A stretch of DNA of 64,000 nt from DATMER01 sp034667225 (GTDB taxonomy: Bacteria; Acidobacteriota; Thermoanaerobaculia; Multivoradales; UBA5704): positions 66,675 to 130,674 of the forward strand of contig JAXDKG010000042.1 in assembly GCA_034667225.1 (NCBI GenBank). The letters run 5' to 3'. The notes beneath the pieces were generated by a model that searched no databases, was not told the DNA's origin, and saw nothing but the letters and a program-made list of their open reading frames with translations. This document shows, one piece after another, positions 43,710-53,413 of the stretch (position 1 is the first letter of the stretch; each line of letters opens with the position of its first letter). The translations under genes and the position numbers were made by a program.

Positions 43710-44816
43710 CTAGTTCGTACCCCCGAACGTCCCCAGAACCAACTGGTTGTCGATCGCGCTGACGAAGCCGTGCTGGTCGGTCACGATCTGGGTTCTCCCG
43801 CCCCAGGAGAGTACCTTGCAGTCCTCGAAGGCGGTGGTGATCCCTTCAGGCGCGGGACGCACGTACTTGAGCACTAACCGGCCCGGCTTCGATCTTTCAC
43901 CGTCCAACTCGGGCTGAAAGACGGGCTCCTCCCCGAGGAAGAAGAACCCGGGCAAGTGGCCGGCGCTGAGGGTCCAGATGGCCTGCTCCGTGCCGGGATT
44001 GTCGACCCGGACCCCTCCGGCAGGCAACTCCGGGTCCGGGATCTCGAGGAACGGCTTCCATTCGCCGGCCTCCTGGCGGTAGAACGACCGGGAGAGGCCG
44101 TCCAAGACCGTGACCTTGCCAGAGAGGTCCCGGGCCATTGAGACCGGGATGCAGCCGACCACCGAGCCCTGGCCCTCCTCCGAGGTGAATTCCTCGCGGA
44201 GCGTGAGCGGCACTTCTTCACCCTCGCGGTGGAAGGCCTGCCCGAGGAGCTTGCCGTCGCGGGCGACCTTCCAGAGAGCATGCTCCGCGCAGGTGGGGAC
44301 GACGTAGACCGCCTCCTCGTCCACCATGACCTCCCGGAAGCCGCCTTGCCCCTCCAGGCGGGGGATGCGCACGATGGTGCTCTTGCCGTCCGGAATCAGG
44401 TGGATCAGCTCGAGCCGCAGAAACGAGACGATCCACAGGGAGCCGTCGACCGGGTCCACGTCCAGGGCGTCCCAGGTGGCGTCCTCCTTTCCCGTGATCG
44501 TGCGGAAGGTGGGCTTGTCCGGGTTCCTCCCGACCTCGATGATGTGGTGCTGGTCCACGAGCAGCCAGACGCGCTCCGGCGTGAGCGCCATGTCGAGGAG
44601 GCTGGTGTAGAGAGGGATCCCCATCGACGGGAACGGGATCTTGCGGACGGCCGGATCGCAGACCAGGGAGACCGTGGGGCCAGTTGCCTCCTGCGCCGGG
44701 GCCGCGGCCCCGGCCGGAGGAAGGGAGCGGGAGCGCGCCGCAGGGGGAGCCGGCGAGGCGCATCCCGCGAGCAGGGCGAGGAGCATGGCTGCGGCCAGAG
44801 ATCGGGCGCTCGGCAT
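43710..44816 (-). CDS. Putative lipoprotein with propeller-like repeats
   Basis: 368 residues. The signal sequence RSLAAAMLLALLAGC carries a good lipobox. After a Pro/Ala linker (to about residue 47) the protein has repeated beta segments such as VWLLVDQHHIIEVG, LDVDPVDGSLWIVSF and VSMARDLSGKVTVLDG, which suggest a beta-propeller, but no family is certain. It diverges from the HtrA gene with 187 bp between starts. A short 6-bp hairpin (CAGCCC/GGGCTG, 43691-43707) follows the stop without a U run and could be a weak terminator. Confidence 0.72.
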   Translation of the reverse strand: MPSARSLAAAMLLALLAGCASPAPPAARSRSLPPAGAAAPAQEATGPTVSLVCDPAVRKIPFPSMGIPLYTSLLDMALTPERVWLLVDQHHIIEVGRNPDKPTFRTITGKEDATWDALDVDPVDGSLWIVSFLRLELIHLIPDGKSTIVRIPRLEGQGGFREVMVDEEAVYVVPTCAEHALWKVARDGKLLGQAFHREGEEVPLTLREEFTSEEGQGSVVGCIPVSMARDLSGKVTVLDGLSRSFYRQEAGEWKPFLEIPDPELPAGGVRVDNPGTEQAIWTLSAGHLPGFFFLGEEPVFQPELDGERSKPGRLVLKYVRPAPEGITTAFEDCKVLSWGGRTQIVTDQHGFVSAIDNQLVLGTFGGTN

Positions 44817-44880
44817 AGGGAAGGTTCAGTTTACCACTCCGACCAAGGGCGACAAGCCAAACCGCGGCAGGTCTCGGCGG

Positions 44881-44897
44881 CGTGCCAATCTGGCACG
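44881..44897. promoter_or_regulatory. Operator-like palindrome between lipoprotein and HtrA genes
   Basis: CGTGCCAATCTGGCACG is a perfect 7-3-7 inverted repeat placed centrally in the 187-bp divergent gap, 65 bp before one start and 107 bp before the other. Its length and position suit a dimeric regulator acting on one or both genes. No nearby regulator is an obvious partner. Confidence 0.55.
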
Positions 44898-45003
44898 ATC
44901 GGGCCTTGGCAGCTCGTCTTCTCCCTCGGGCTCCCTCTGGAATTTCCCTGGCAGGGCGATTGCTTGGAACGATTGCGAGAAGAGAAAGGAGATTTCGGTC
45001 CCC

Positions 45004-46599
45004 ATGAGCACAACCCAGAGGCGCCAACTCACGACGTTCCTGCTCGTCCTAGGAGCGGTGGTATTCGGCATGGTTCTGGCCGGCGGGCTCAACCTGACGG
45101 TTCCGGGACGGGCTGCCGACGCCGAGTCGTCGCTGTCCGCCACCCAGATCGCAGGCAACCATTCGCCGATCACCGCGCTGCCGAGCTTCGCCGACCTGGC
45201 CCAGGCGGTCGATCCCGCCGTGGTCTCGATCCAGGCCGCGACGATCGAGAACCGTCCCCGCGGCCGCGGTCAGGGCCAGGGCATGGATCCCTTCGAGTTC
45301 TTTTTCGGTCCCCGCAACCGGCAGGACCAGGAGGGCGACCAGGAGGGCGCGCCGCGCGGGCCCGGACAGGCACCCCAGGCACCCCGGGGGCCCCAGGGGC
45401 AAGGCGAGGAGGGCGATCCGTTCCGCTCTGACGCCGGCGGCAGCGGCTTTGTCATCAGCCGCGACGGTTACGTCGTTACCAACTACCACGTGATCGAGGG
45501 CGCTACCGAGGTCAAGGTCCACCTCAACGACCGCGACTTCCCGGCCGAGGTCAAGGGTACCGACCAGGCCACCGACCTCGCCCTGCTCAAGATCAACGCG
45601 GGCGAGAACCTGCGCTATCTGGAGCTCGGCGACAGCGATGCCGTGCGCGTCGGCGACTGGACGATGGTCATCGGCAATCCGCTCAACCTGGACAAGACGG
45701 TCACCACCGGCGTGGTCAGCGCCAAGGGGCGGTCGCTCGGCATCAGCGACGCCTCCTTCGAGAACTTCATCCAGACCGACGCAGCGATCAACTTCGGCAA
45801 CTCCGGCGGCCCGCTGGTCAACCTGAGTGGCGAGGTGGTCGGCATCGCCACGGCCATCAACTGGGGCGCCGAGAACATCGGCTTCGCCGTGCCCGTGAAC
45901 ACGCTCAAGGAGGTGCTGCCGCAGCTCCGCGAGAAGGGCAAGGTCAGCCGCGGCTACCTGGGCATCCAGATCAACAACCTGAACTGGAACCAGGCGCGCG
46001 CCTTCGGCCTGGAGTCCACGGACGGCGCCCTCGTCGCCTCGGTCGAAGCTGACACCCCCGCGGGGCAGGCCGGCGTCCACCACGGCGACATCATCACCAA
46101 GGTCGACGGCCGCGCGATCAAGACGACCCGCGACCTGATCAACTACGTGGCGAACAAGGGTCCGGGCTCCTCGGTCGACCTCGACGTGCTGCGCAACGGC
46201 AAGCCCATGCAGCTCAAGGTCAAGCTCGGTGAGCGGCCGGAGCGCGACGCCGTCGCCCAGACCGAGGAGGAGCACGAGGACAACGGCGAGAGCGGCATCG
46301 AGTGGATGGGCATCCAGTACCAGGACCTCAGCCAGAGCCTGCGCCAGATGCACGGCATCCCGGCCGGCGTGGATGGCATCGTGGTGACCCAGGTCGCGCC
46401 GACCAGCCCGCTCTACGAGCAGTTCGTCCGGCCGGGCACGATCATCACCGAGGTCAACGGCCAGGAGGTGGACGGAGTCGAGGCGTTCGAGCGCATCGTC
46501 AAGGGCGCGAAGACGGGCTCGTATCTCCGGCTCTACGTCAGGCCCTTCGCGCAGGGACAGCGCGGCCAACCGTTCTTCGCAGTCGTGCAGGTGCCGTAG
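45004..46599 (+). CDS. HtrA/DegP-type serine protease with two PDZ domains
   Basis: 531 residues from the ATG at 45004. An N-terminal hydrophobic segment (TFLLVLGAVVFGMVLAGGL) exports or anchors it. The trypsin-like domain has the catalytic triad His162 (TNYHVIEG), Asp191 (ATDLALLK) and Ser267 (GNSGGP), followed by two PDZ domains (from about residue 320 and residue 430). A Gly/Gln/Arg-rich insert lies at residues 83-142. Such proteases remove or refold damaged envelope proteins. The next gene is separated by an intrinsic terminator. Confidence 0.93.
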   Translation: MSTTQRRQLTTFLLVLGAVVFGMVLAGGLNLTVPGRAADAESSLSATQIAGNHSPITALPSFADLAQAVDPAVVSIQAATIENRPRGRGQGQGMDPFEFFFGPRNRQDQEGDQEGAPRGPGQAPQAPRGPQGQGEEGDPFRSDAGGSGFVISRDGYVVTNYHVIEGATEVKVHLNDRDFPAEVKGTDQATDLALLKINAGENLRYLELGDSDAVRVGDWTMVIGNPLNLDKTVTTGVVSAKGRSLGISDASFENFIQTDAAINFGNSGGPLVNLSGEVVGIATAINWGAENIGFAVPVNTLKEVLPQLREKGKVSRGYLGIQINNLNWNQARAFGLESTDGALVASVEADTPAGQAGVHHGDIITKVDGRAIKTTRDLINYVANKGPGSSVDLDVLRNGKPMQLKVKLGERPERDAVAQTEEEHEDNGESGIEWMGIQYQDLSQSLRQMHGIPAGVDGIVVTQVAPTSPLYEQFVRPGTIITEVNGQEVDGVEAFERIVKGAKTGSYLRLYVRPFAQGQRGQPFFAVVQVP

Positions 46600-46623
46600 A
46601 CCGCGGACACGGGACACTCATCC

Positions 46624-46653
46624 GGCCGGCCTTCATTCGGGGCCGGCCTTTTT
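46624..46653 (+). terminator. Intrinsic terminator after the HtrA gene
   Basis: GGCCGGCC, a nine-base loop, GGCCGGCC, then TTTTT. The 8-bp perfect GC stem with the T run is a standard Rho-independent terminator, 24 bp after the HtrA stop and 23 bp before the response-regulator start. Confidence 0.93.
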
Positions 46654-46675
46654 CTTGCTAGACTCTGGAACGACC

Positions 46676-48053
<1,378 letters not shown>

Positions 48054-48064
<11 letters not shown>

Positions 48065-48704
48065 CAATCCAGGTGAGAACGAGCAGGTCGTGATGCGCCT
48101 TCTGGAGGAGAGCGGCGCTTTGCGGCGCGGCCACTTCCTCCTCTCTTCAGGACTTCATTCGACCGCGTACGTCCAGTGCGCGCTGCTGCTGGAGGATCCC
48201 GTGCGGGCCCGCAGGGTCGGACAGGATCTGGCCGAGCTGCTGCGCAATCAGCATCCCGACTCGGTGGTGTCGCCCGCGTTGGGCGGGGTGATCATCGGGC
48301 ACGAGGTGGCGGCGGCCCTCGGTGTTCCCTTCCGCTTTACCGAGCGCAAGGGGGAGGAGATGGGCTTCCGCCGCGGGTTCACCCTGCATCAGGGGGAGCG
48401 GGTGGTGATCGTGGAGGACGTGGTCACCACCGGCCGCTCGACCCTGGAGTGCGCCGCCCTGGCCACCAGCAAGGGCGCGAGGGTCGTGGCCATCGGCTCG
48501 ATCATCGACCGCACCGTGGGGCGCGACCCGTTCGACGTGCCCTTCCGCTCGCTGCTGAAGCTGGATCTGCCGTCCTATCCGCCCAACGAGTGCCCGGCCT
48601 GCCGCTCCGGAGCCCAGGCCCCGGAGAAGCCCGGCAGCCGGCCCGAGGCCGAGACCACCACGGAGGAGTCAACCGTGGGGCGGGCCTCGGAGCGGGTGGA
48701 GTAG
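48054..48704 (+). CDS. pyrE: Orotate phosphoribosyltransferase
   Basis: 216 residues from a GTG at 48054, or 203 from an ATG at 48093. It attaches orotate to PRPP in UMP synthesis. The N-terminal GHFLLSSGLHSTAYVQ and the PRPP-binding motif VVIVEDVVTTGRSTLE (about residue 117) are typical. The last 40 residues are a Pro/Glu/Thr-rich extension after PNECPACRSG, beyond the usual end of the enzyme. It is followed within nine bases by the 10-bp inverted array. Confidence 0.94.
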
Positions 48705-48717
48705 CCAGGCGAGGCTG

Positions 48718-48801
48718 CACACGGACTGACACGGACGAACACCGACCAACACGGACAGACTGTCCGTGATCGTCCGTGCCAGTCCATGTTCGTCCGTGTT
48801 C
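48718..48801. repeat. Fold-back array of 10-bp CACGGAC units (first copy)
   Basis: Four forward units spaced about 10 bp (CACACGGACTGACACGGACG region) meet about four to five inverted units (CTGTCCGTGATCGTCCGTGC region), making an 84-bp imperfect hairpin with a 9-bp perfect core CACGGACAG/CTGTCCGTG at 48750-48768. It fills the gap between the convergent pyrE and ADOP permease genes, starting 14 bp after the pyrE stop and ending at the permease stop. A sister copy lies at 57014-57114. Confidence 0.88.
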
Positions 48802-48805
48802 GCCC

Positions 48806-51463
48806 CTACACCTCGCCGCGCAGCGCCAACTGCGGATCCGTTCTCGCCGCCCTTCTCGCTGGCAGATAGCTCGCCAGCCCGGCCACCAAAACCAGCACGG
48901 CCGCCACGGCCACGTAGATGCCCGGGTCCATCGCGCTCACCCCGAACAGCAGGCTCTGCATTCCGCGGGTCGCGACCAGCGCGAGCGCCAGCCCGAAGAC
49001 CGCGCCGAACACCGCCAGCACCATCGCCTGCCGCAGGACCATGCGGATCACCCGGTCCCGCGTGGCGCCCAGGGCCATGCGGACGCCGATCTCCTGGCTC
49101 CGCTGGCTCACGCCATAGGCGATTACCCCGTACATTCCGATCGCGGCCAGGATCAGCGCGACCGCGGCGAAACCGCCGAGCAGGAGCATGTAGAAGCGCG
49201 GCTCGGAAACCGATGCGGAGACCACCTCGTCCAGCGTCTGCAGCGCGTAGAGGGGGAGGTCCGGGTCCACCTCGTGGACCTGGGCCCGCGCCGCGGCAGC
49301 CACGGTGCCGAGATCGGCCGTCGAACGCACGATCACCGACAGGCTACCGATCGGAGCCTGGTCGAAGGGCAGGAAGATCTGCGGGTCGGCCGTAGTGTCC
49401 AGGGTGGACTGCTTGAAATCGCCGACGACCCCGACGACCTCGCCGCTGCGGCGGACGCCATCGCTGACCCAGCCCAGGAGGATGCGGCGGCCGAGCGGCT
49501 CCTCGTTCGGGAAGAACTGGCGGACCGCCTCCTCGGTAAGGATGGCGACCGGGGTGGAGCCCTCGCGGTCCTGGTCCGTGAACGCCCGGCCGCGCTTGAG
49601 GGGGAGGCCCAGCGCCTTGAAGTAGCCCGGTGTGACCAGGGCGACGCGCATCGCGGGCTCCTCGCCCGGGAGCGCCTCCGGCCGTCCCTCCACGTCGAAG
49701 CTCAGCATGAACCCGGAATTGTCGAGCGGCCGGCCATACGCGGCGGCACCGGCAGCGGTGACGCCCGGCAACCTTTCCATCCTTTCCATGAGCGAGCCCG
49801 CGAGCTGGCGGAGCTGCGGGTCCTCCGCGTACTTCGATTCCGGCGGCGCCAGGTTGAAAACGATGGCGCCCTCCGGGTCGAACCCGGGATCGACGTTCAT
49901 CAGCGCGCCGAAGCTGCGCAGGAGCAGGCCCGCCCCGGCGAGGAGCAGCACGGCGAGCGCCGTCTCCAACACCACCAGCACGCTGCGGGCGGCGGTGGCG
50001 GCCCGGCCCTTGCCGCCGCGCGCGCCCTCCTTGAGCACGGACCCGAGGTCCGGGCGCGACGCCTTGAGCGCCGGGGCCAGCCCGAACAGCAGCCCGGTGA
50101 GGAGGCTGACACCCAGGGTGAAGAACAGCACCATGCCGTCCACCCCGACCTCGTGGAGCCGCGGCGTCCGTTCCGGAGCGAGGGCCACGAGCGCCCGGGT
50201 CGCCCAGACCGCGAAGGCCACGCCGGCCGCGCCGCCCAGGAGCGAGAGCACGACGCTCTCGGTCAGGAGCTGGCGGATGATGCGCAGGCGTCCGGCGCCC
50301 AGCGCAGTCCGCACGGCCAGCTCGGCCTCGCGTCCCGAGGCCCGGACGAGCAGCAGGTTGGCCACGTTGACGCAGGCGATCAGGAGCACCAGGAGCACGG
50401 CACCCATCAGCACCAGCAGGGGGACTCGGACATCCCCTGTCATGTACGTCTGCATCCCCACCACGTCCATGCGGTAGCCGGTATTGGCCTTCGGATACGC
50501 TGCGGCGAGAGCGGCCGCGATGGAGCGGGCCTCGGCGCGGGCTTTTTCCAGGGACACTCCCGGGACGAGGCGCGCCACGACGGAAAGATAGATGGCGCCG
50601 CGGTTGTCCGGGTCCAGGGCGTTCTCGCTCAGCTCGAACGGAATCCAGAGGTCGGCGATGGAAGGCCAGCGGTTGCGGCCTGCGATGCCGACGACCGTGT
50701 AGGGCTCACCGTCGAGATTGATCGTCTGCCCGACCAGGCCGCGGTCGCCTCCGAACCGGCGCTGCCAGAGCTCCGAGGAGAGGACCACCACGTTCGGGGC
50801 TTTCGGCTGGTCTTCGTCCTTCAAGAAACCGCGGCCGGCGAGGAGGGGAGCCTTGAGCACGGAAAAGAACTCGGGGCTGACCCAGGCGCCGGAGAGCCGC
50901 TCGGGCTCGCCGCCGGTCCCGGTCAGGTTCACGGATCCGGTGTTGAGGAGCGATGCCGCCTCGATCGTGCGGCTCTGTTTGCGCCAGTCGAGGAAGTTGA
51001 GGACCGAGATGGCGTTCGGTTCTCCCTCCTCGGTCAAGGGATAGACGCGCACCAGGCGGTCCGGGTCGGGGAAGGGTAGCGGGCGCAGGAGCACGCCGTC
51101 GACCACGCTGAAGATCGAGGTCGTGGCGCCGACTCCGAGTGCCAGCGTCAGGATCGCGATCAGGGTGAACCCGGGGCTCTTGGCGAGCTGCCGGAAGGCA
51201 TAGCGGAGGTCCTGCCCGATCTCCTCGAGCGCTTTCATCCACTTCATCTGTTTCTCCTTGTGAGCGTCGAGCTGCCGGCATACCTTGCGCGTCGTTTCCA
51301 CGTCTCCGAACCGGCGGACCGCCTCCATCCGGGCGGCATCCTCGGGCCAGCCGTCGTCGACGAGCTCCCGAGCGACCATCTCGAGATGGAACTGAAGCTC
51401 CTCGTCGACATCGGCCGCCAATTGGGCGGCCGTGCGCCAGGGGAACTGGAAGAGGCGGCGCAT
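48806..51463 (-). CDS. ADOP-type ABC transporter permease, second copy
   Basis: 885 residues with the same layout as the permease at 15155-17833: a prefix domain (DVDEELQFHLEMVARELVDDG), two FtsX-type membrane units and two MacB-type periplasmic domains, with hallmarks GFTLIAILTLALGVGATTSIFS and SQRSQEIGVRMALGA. It starts at the ATG at 51463, directly against the padR stop. No ATPase gene is adjacent. It differs clearly in sequence from the first copy, so the two are paralogues rather than a recent duplication. Confidence 0.92.
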   Translation of the reverse strand: MRRLFQFPWRTAAQLAADVDEELQFHLEMVARELVDDGWPEDAARMEAVRRFGDVETTRKVCRQLDAHKEKQMKWMKALEEIGQDLRYAFRQLAKSPGFTLIAILTLALGVGATTSIFSVVDGVLLRPLPFPDPDRLVRVYPLTEEGEPNAISVLNFLDWRKQSRTIEAASLLNTGSVNLTGTGGEPERLSGAWVSPEFFSVLKAPLLAGRGFLKDEDQPKAPNVVVLSSELWQRRFGGDRGLVGQTINLDGEPYTVVGIAGRNRWPSIADLWIPFELSENALDPDNRGAIYLSVVARLVPGVSLEKARAEARSIAAALAAAYPKANTGYRMDVVGMQTYMTGDVRVPLLVLMGAVLLVLLIACVNVANLLLVRASGREAELAVRTALGAGRLRIIRQLLTESVVLSLLGGAAGVAFAVWATRALVALAPERTPRLHEVGVDGMVLFFTLGVSLLTGLLFGLAPALKASRPDLGSVLKEGARGGKGRAATAARSVLVVLETALAVLLLAGAGLLLRSFGALMNVDPGFDPEGAIVFNLAPPESKYAEDPQLRQLAGSLMERMERLPGVTAAGAAAYGRPLDNSGFMLSFDVEGRPEALPGEEPAMRVALVTPGYFKALGLPLKRGRAFTDQDREGSTPVAILTEEAVRQFFPNEEPLGRRILLGWVSDGVRRSGEVVGVVGDFKQSTLDTTADPQIFLPFDQAPIGSLSVIVRSTADLGTVAAAARAQVHEVDPDLPLYALQTLDEVVSASVSEPRFYMLLLGGFAAVALILAAIGMYGVIAYGVSQRSQEIGVRMALGATRDRVIRMVLRQAMVLAVFGAVFGLALALVATRGMQSLLFGVSAMDPGIYVAVAAVLVLVAGLASYLPARRAARTDPQLALRGEV

Positions 51464-51796
51464 CTAGGCGGTCTCGAGGACCTTGGAAACGGCCGTGGCA
51501 TAGCGTTGCCAGGTGGAGACCTCCAATTGGAGCTGCTTCCGTCCGTCGTCGGTGAGGCTGTAGAACTTGGCCTTGCGGTTGTTTTCGGAGACGCCCCACT
51601 CGGACTCGATCCACCTCTTGCTTTCCAGGCGGTGGAGCGCCTGGTAGAGCGCGGCGTCCTCGAGGCCCAGGGCCCCTTCGCTGCGCTGGCGGATGGTGCG
51701 CGAGATGTCATAGCCGTGCATCGGCCCCCAGGAGAGCGTCTTCAGGATCAGGACCGCGACGGTCCCCTGCATTAAATCGAGCGAAGTTCGTGCCAT
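51464..51796 (-). CDS. PadR-family transcriptional regulator, second copy
   Basis: 110 residues from the ATG at 51796, the point where family homology begins (ARTSLDLMQGTVAVLILKTL). HGYDISRTIRQRS, LEDAALYQALHRLESKRWIESEWG and NNRKAKFYSLTDDGR match the PadR winged-helix domain of ADOP-associated regulators. A Shine-Dalgarno GGGGAG lies upstream, partly inside the proximal operator-like repeat. It is cotranscribed with the ADOP permease. Confidence 0.92.
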   Translation of the reverse strand: MARTSLDLMQGTVAVLILKTLSWGPMHGYDISRTIRQRSEGALGLEDAALYQALHRLESKRWIESEWGVSENNRKAKFYSLTDDGRKQLQLEVSTWQRYATAVSKVLETA

Positions 51797-51809
51797 GGGT
51801 TCAGCTTCT

Positions 51810-51828
51810 CCCCTAACATTGTGAGGGG
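51810..51828. promoter_or_regulatory. PadR operator-like repeat CCCCT-N9-AGGGG (proximal)
   Basis: CCCCTAACATTGTGAGGGG; within it CCCCTAA and TGAGGGG are arms with five bases between. It lies between the weak -10 and the padR start and overlaps the ribosome-binding site region, a position suited to blocking transcription or translation. It shares the arm sequence and spacing with the copy at 51862 and with 14739. Confidence 0.75.
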
Positions 51829-51829
51829 A

Positions 51830-51859
51830 AGAATGCGGGAGGGGCGGCGGGCTTGTCAA
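51830..51859 (-). promoter_or_regulatory. Probable promoter of the second padR-ADOP operon
   Basis: On the minus strand a perfect -35 box TTGACA occupies 51854-51859. The best -10 is CATTCT (51830-51835), 18 bp downstream and weak. The pair lies exactly between the two CCCCT-N9-AGGGG repeats, which supports the assignment in spite of the poor -10. Confidence 0.6.
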
Positions 51860-51861
51860 GC

Positions 51862-51880
51862 CCCCTCATCACGTGAGGGG
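51862..51880. promoter_or_regulatory. PadR operator-like repeat CCCCT-N9-AGGGG (distal)
   Basis: CCCCTCATCACGTGAGGGG, a perfect CCCCTCA/TGAGGGG inverted repeat with five bases between. It begins two bases upstream of the TTGACA box. Its centre is 52 bp, about five helical turns, from the proximal copy, so two dimers could bind the same face of the DNA. Confidence 0.78.
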
Positions 51881-51911
51881 AAGAGATCCTCATGACGGCA
51901 GTGAAAGGATG

Positions 51912-52319
51912 CTAAGCGGACACCCTCCAGTTGTCGACCTGAAGTCCCTTGACCCTCTTGAATTCCCTCACGTTGTCGCTCACGAGGGTGAGCCGGAGGG
52001 AGAGGGCATGCGCAGCAATCATGAGGTCGTACGGACCGATCGGCTCTCCGCGCTTCTCGAGATCCGTCCGGATGCGCCCGTAGACCGAGGCGGCGTTCGG
52101 GTCGAAGTCAAAGCAGGGGATGTCTCCGAGGAGGAGGTCAATACGTCTGTGGTTCTCGGCGGATTGCTGGCTTTTGTCAGCCCCGTAGCGGAGCTCAGCC
52201 ACCACGACGGAACTGGTACAGAGATCCTCTGGGGAGCATCTCTGGAGGCGCTCGGCGACTGCCGGATAGCGCTGGCTCAGGATGTCGACGCAGACATTCG
52301 TATCGAGCAGGTATCTCAT
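51912..52319 (-). CDS. PIN-domain toxin, VapC-like, second copy
   Basis: 135 residues with the VapC active-site pattern: Asp6 in LLDTNVCVD, a glutamate in VVVAELRYGA (about residue 42), Asp in GPYDLMIAAHAL (about residue 97) and Asp in LVSDNVREF (about residue 115). It resembles the VapC subgroup that cleaves initiator tRNA. Its ATG at 52319 overlaps the antitoxin stop (ATGA). The padR operator region follows after 31 bp. Confidence 0.92.
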   Translation of the reverse strand: MRYLLDTNVCVDILSQRYPAVAERLQRCSPEDLCTSSVVVAELRYGADKSQQSAENHRRIDLLLGDIPCFDFDPNAASVYGRIRTDLEKRGEPIGPYDLMIAAHALSLRLTLVSDNVREFKRVKGLQVDNWRVSA

Positions 52320-52555
52320 TTGTCGAAGTCGGGTCCTGGTTCCGCCGGAAGGGGCTCGTCAGGGTAGGGAAAGTCTGGCGCCGAGCCGATGAGCTCCAGG
52401 AACTCGGGGCTCCACTTCCGGCGGACTGGTTCCATGATGACTTGGCTGCCTTTCCGGTAGATCAGCACTTCCTCCTGGCCTTCGAAGCGGTAGCCCTTCG
52501 GCAGCCGGACGGCCTGGCTTCCTCCACTCTTGAACAACTTTGCTCGATCAGCCAT
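52316..52555 (-). CDS. VapB-like antitoxin (AbrB/SpoVT swapped-hairpin type)
   Basis: 79 residues. The N-terminus ADRAKLFKSGGSQAVRLPKGYRF is the VapB swapped-hairpin DNA-binding domain, and the tail, rich in Pro, Glu and Asp, binds the toxin. GGAGGA lies seven bases before the ATG at 52555. It differs in family from the Phd-type antitoxin of the first PIN pair. A palindrome (52572-52589) in the promoter region is the likely autoregulatory site. Confidence 0.92.
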   Translation of the reverse strand: MADRAKLFKSGGSQAVRLPKGYRFEGQEEVLIYRKGSQVIMEPVRRKWSPEFLELIGSAPDFPYPDEPLPAEPGPDFDK

Positions 52556-52571
52556 GGGTCGATCCTCCAAA

Positions 52572-52589
52572 GGAAAGTATATACCTTCC
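52572..52589. promoter_or_regulatory. Operator-like palindrome before vapB
   Basis: GGAAAGTATATACCTTCC contains the perfect 8-bp palindrome GTATATAC flanked by near-symmetric GGAA/TTCC arms. It lies 17 bp upstream of the vapB start and contains a TATACT -10 candidate on the minus strand, as expected for an autoregulated toxin-antitoxin operon. Confidence 0.65.
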
Positions 52590-52651
52590 GTACCTACACT
52601 GTCCCTCGTCTTGACGGCAACCCACCCCCGGACTACTGTTCGCCGAGCCAT

Positions 52652-53413
52652 ATGCCCCCACTCCTCGTTACCGACGAAGGCCCCGTCCGCATCCTCCGCA
52701 TCCAGCGGCCCGAGGTGCGCAACGCCATCAACTCGAAGACGGCCAAGGCACTCCGGGAAGCCTGGCTCGCGTTCGATAAGGACCCGGGTGCGAAGGTGGC
52801 CATCCTGACCGGAGGCGACGAGGTGTTCTGCTCCGGCGCCGACCTTGCCGACCTGGAGGCGCTCTCCGCGGAGATCGAGGGAGACAACGGTCCTCTCGGG
52901 TTCACGCGGATCTCCGTGAGCAAGCCCACGATCGCGGCGATCGCCGGCTACTGTGTCGCCGGCGGGCTGGAGCTGGCGTGCTGGTGCGACCTGCGGATCG
53001 CGGATACCACCGCGGTCCTCGGCTGCTTCGAGCGCCGCTTCGGAGTCCCCCTGGTCGACGGCGGTACCCAGCGTCTGCCGCGGATCGTGGGCCTTGGACG
53101 CGCTCTCGATCTCATCCTGACGGGCCGGCCGATCTCGGCCGAAGAGGCCCGGTCCATGGGCCTCGTCAACGAGATCGTCCCCCCGGGGCAGTCCCTCCGT
53201 CGCGCGCTGGAGCTCGCGCAGCAGATCGCCGCTTTCCCTCAGGGCTGCTTGATCCAGGATCGCAAGTCCGTCTATGAGGGGCTGGGGAACCGGCTCGAAA
53301 AAGGGTTCAGGATCGAGGCCCGGAACGGCGCCGAGGTCATCCGCAGCGGCGAGTCCGCAGCGGGGGCTCAGGCCTTCAAGAAAGGGAAGGGACGGAGCGG
53401 GGACTTCAAGTGA
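52652..53413 (+). CDS. Enoyl-CoA hydratase/isomerase family protein
   Basis: 253 residues from the ATG at 52652; the open frame upstream lacks homology. Crotonase-fold motifs: VRILRIQRPEVRNAIN, the oxyanion-hole segment GGDEVFCSGADLADLEAL (about residue 50) and IAGYCVAGGLELACWCDLRIAD (about residue 95). The catalytic glutamate region FGVPLVDGGTQRLPRIVG has a Gly-Gly-Thr. It likely acts on an acyl-CoA; the exact reaction (hydration or isomerisation) is uncertain. It is convergent with the nucleotidyltransferase gene, overlapping by 8 bp. Confidence 0.9.
   Translation: MPPLLVTDEGPVRILRIQRPEVRNAINSKTAKALREAWLAFDKDPGAKVAILTGGDEVFCSGADLADLEALSAEIEGDNGPLGFTRISVSKPTIAAIAGYCVAGGLELACWCDLRIADTTAVLGCFERRFGVPLVDGGTQRLPRIVGLGRALDLILTGRPISAEEARSMGLVNEIVPPGQSLRRALELAQQIAAFPQGCLIQDRKSVYEGLGNRLEKGFRIEARNGAEVIRSGESAAGAQAFKKGKGRSGDFK

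Noticed and set aside
44891..44915. Sigma54 promoter (TGGCAC with a downstream TTGG)
   Set aside because: The spacing between the GG and GC dinucleotides does not fit the required -24/-12 distance; the TGGCAC belongs to the palindrome.
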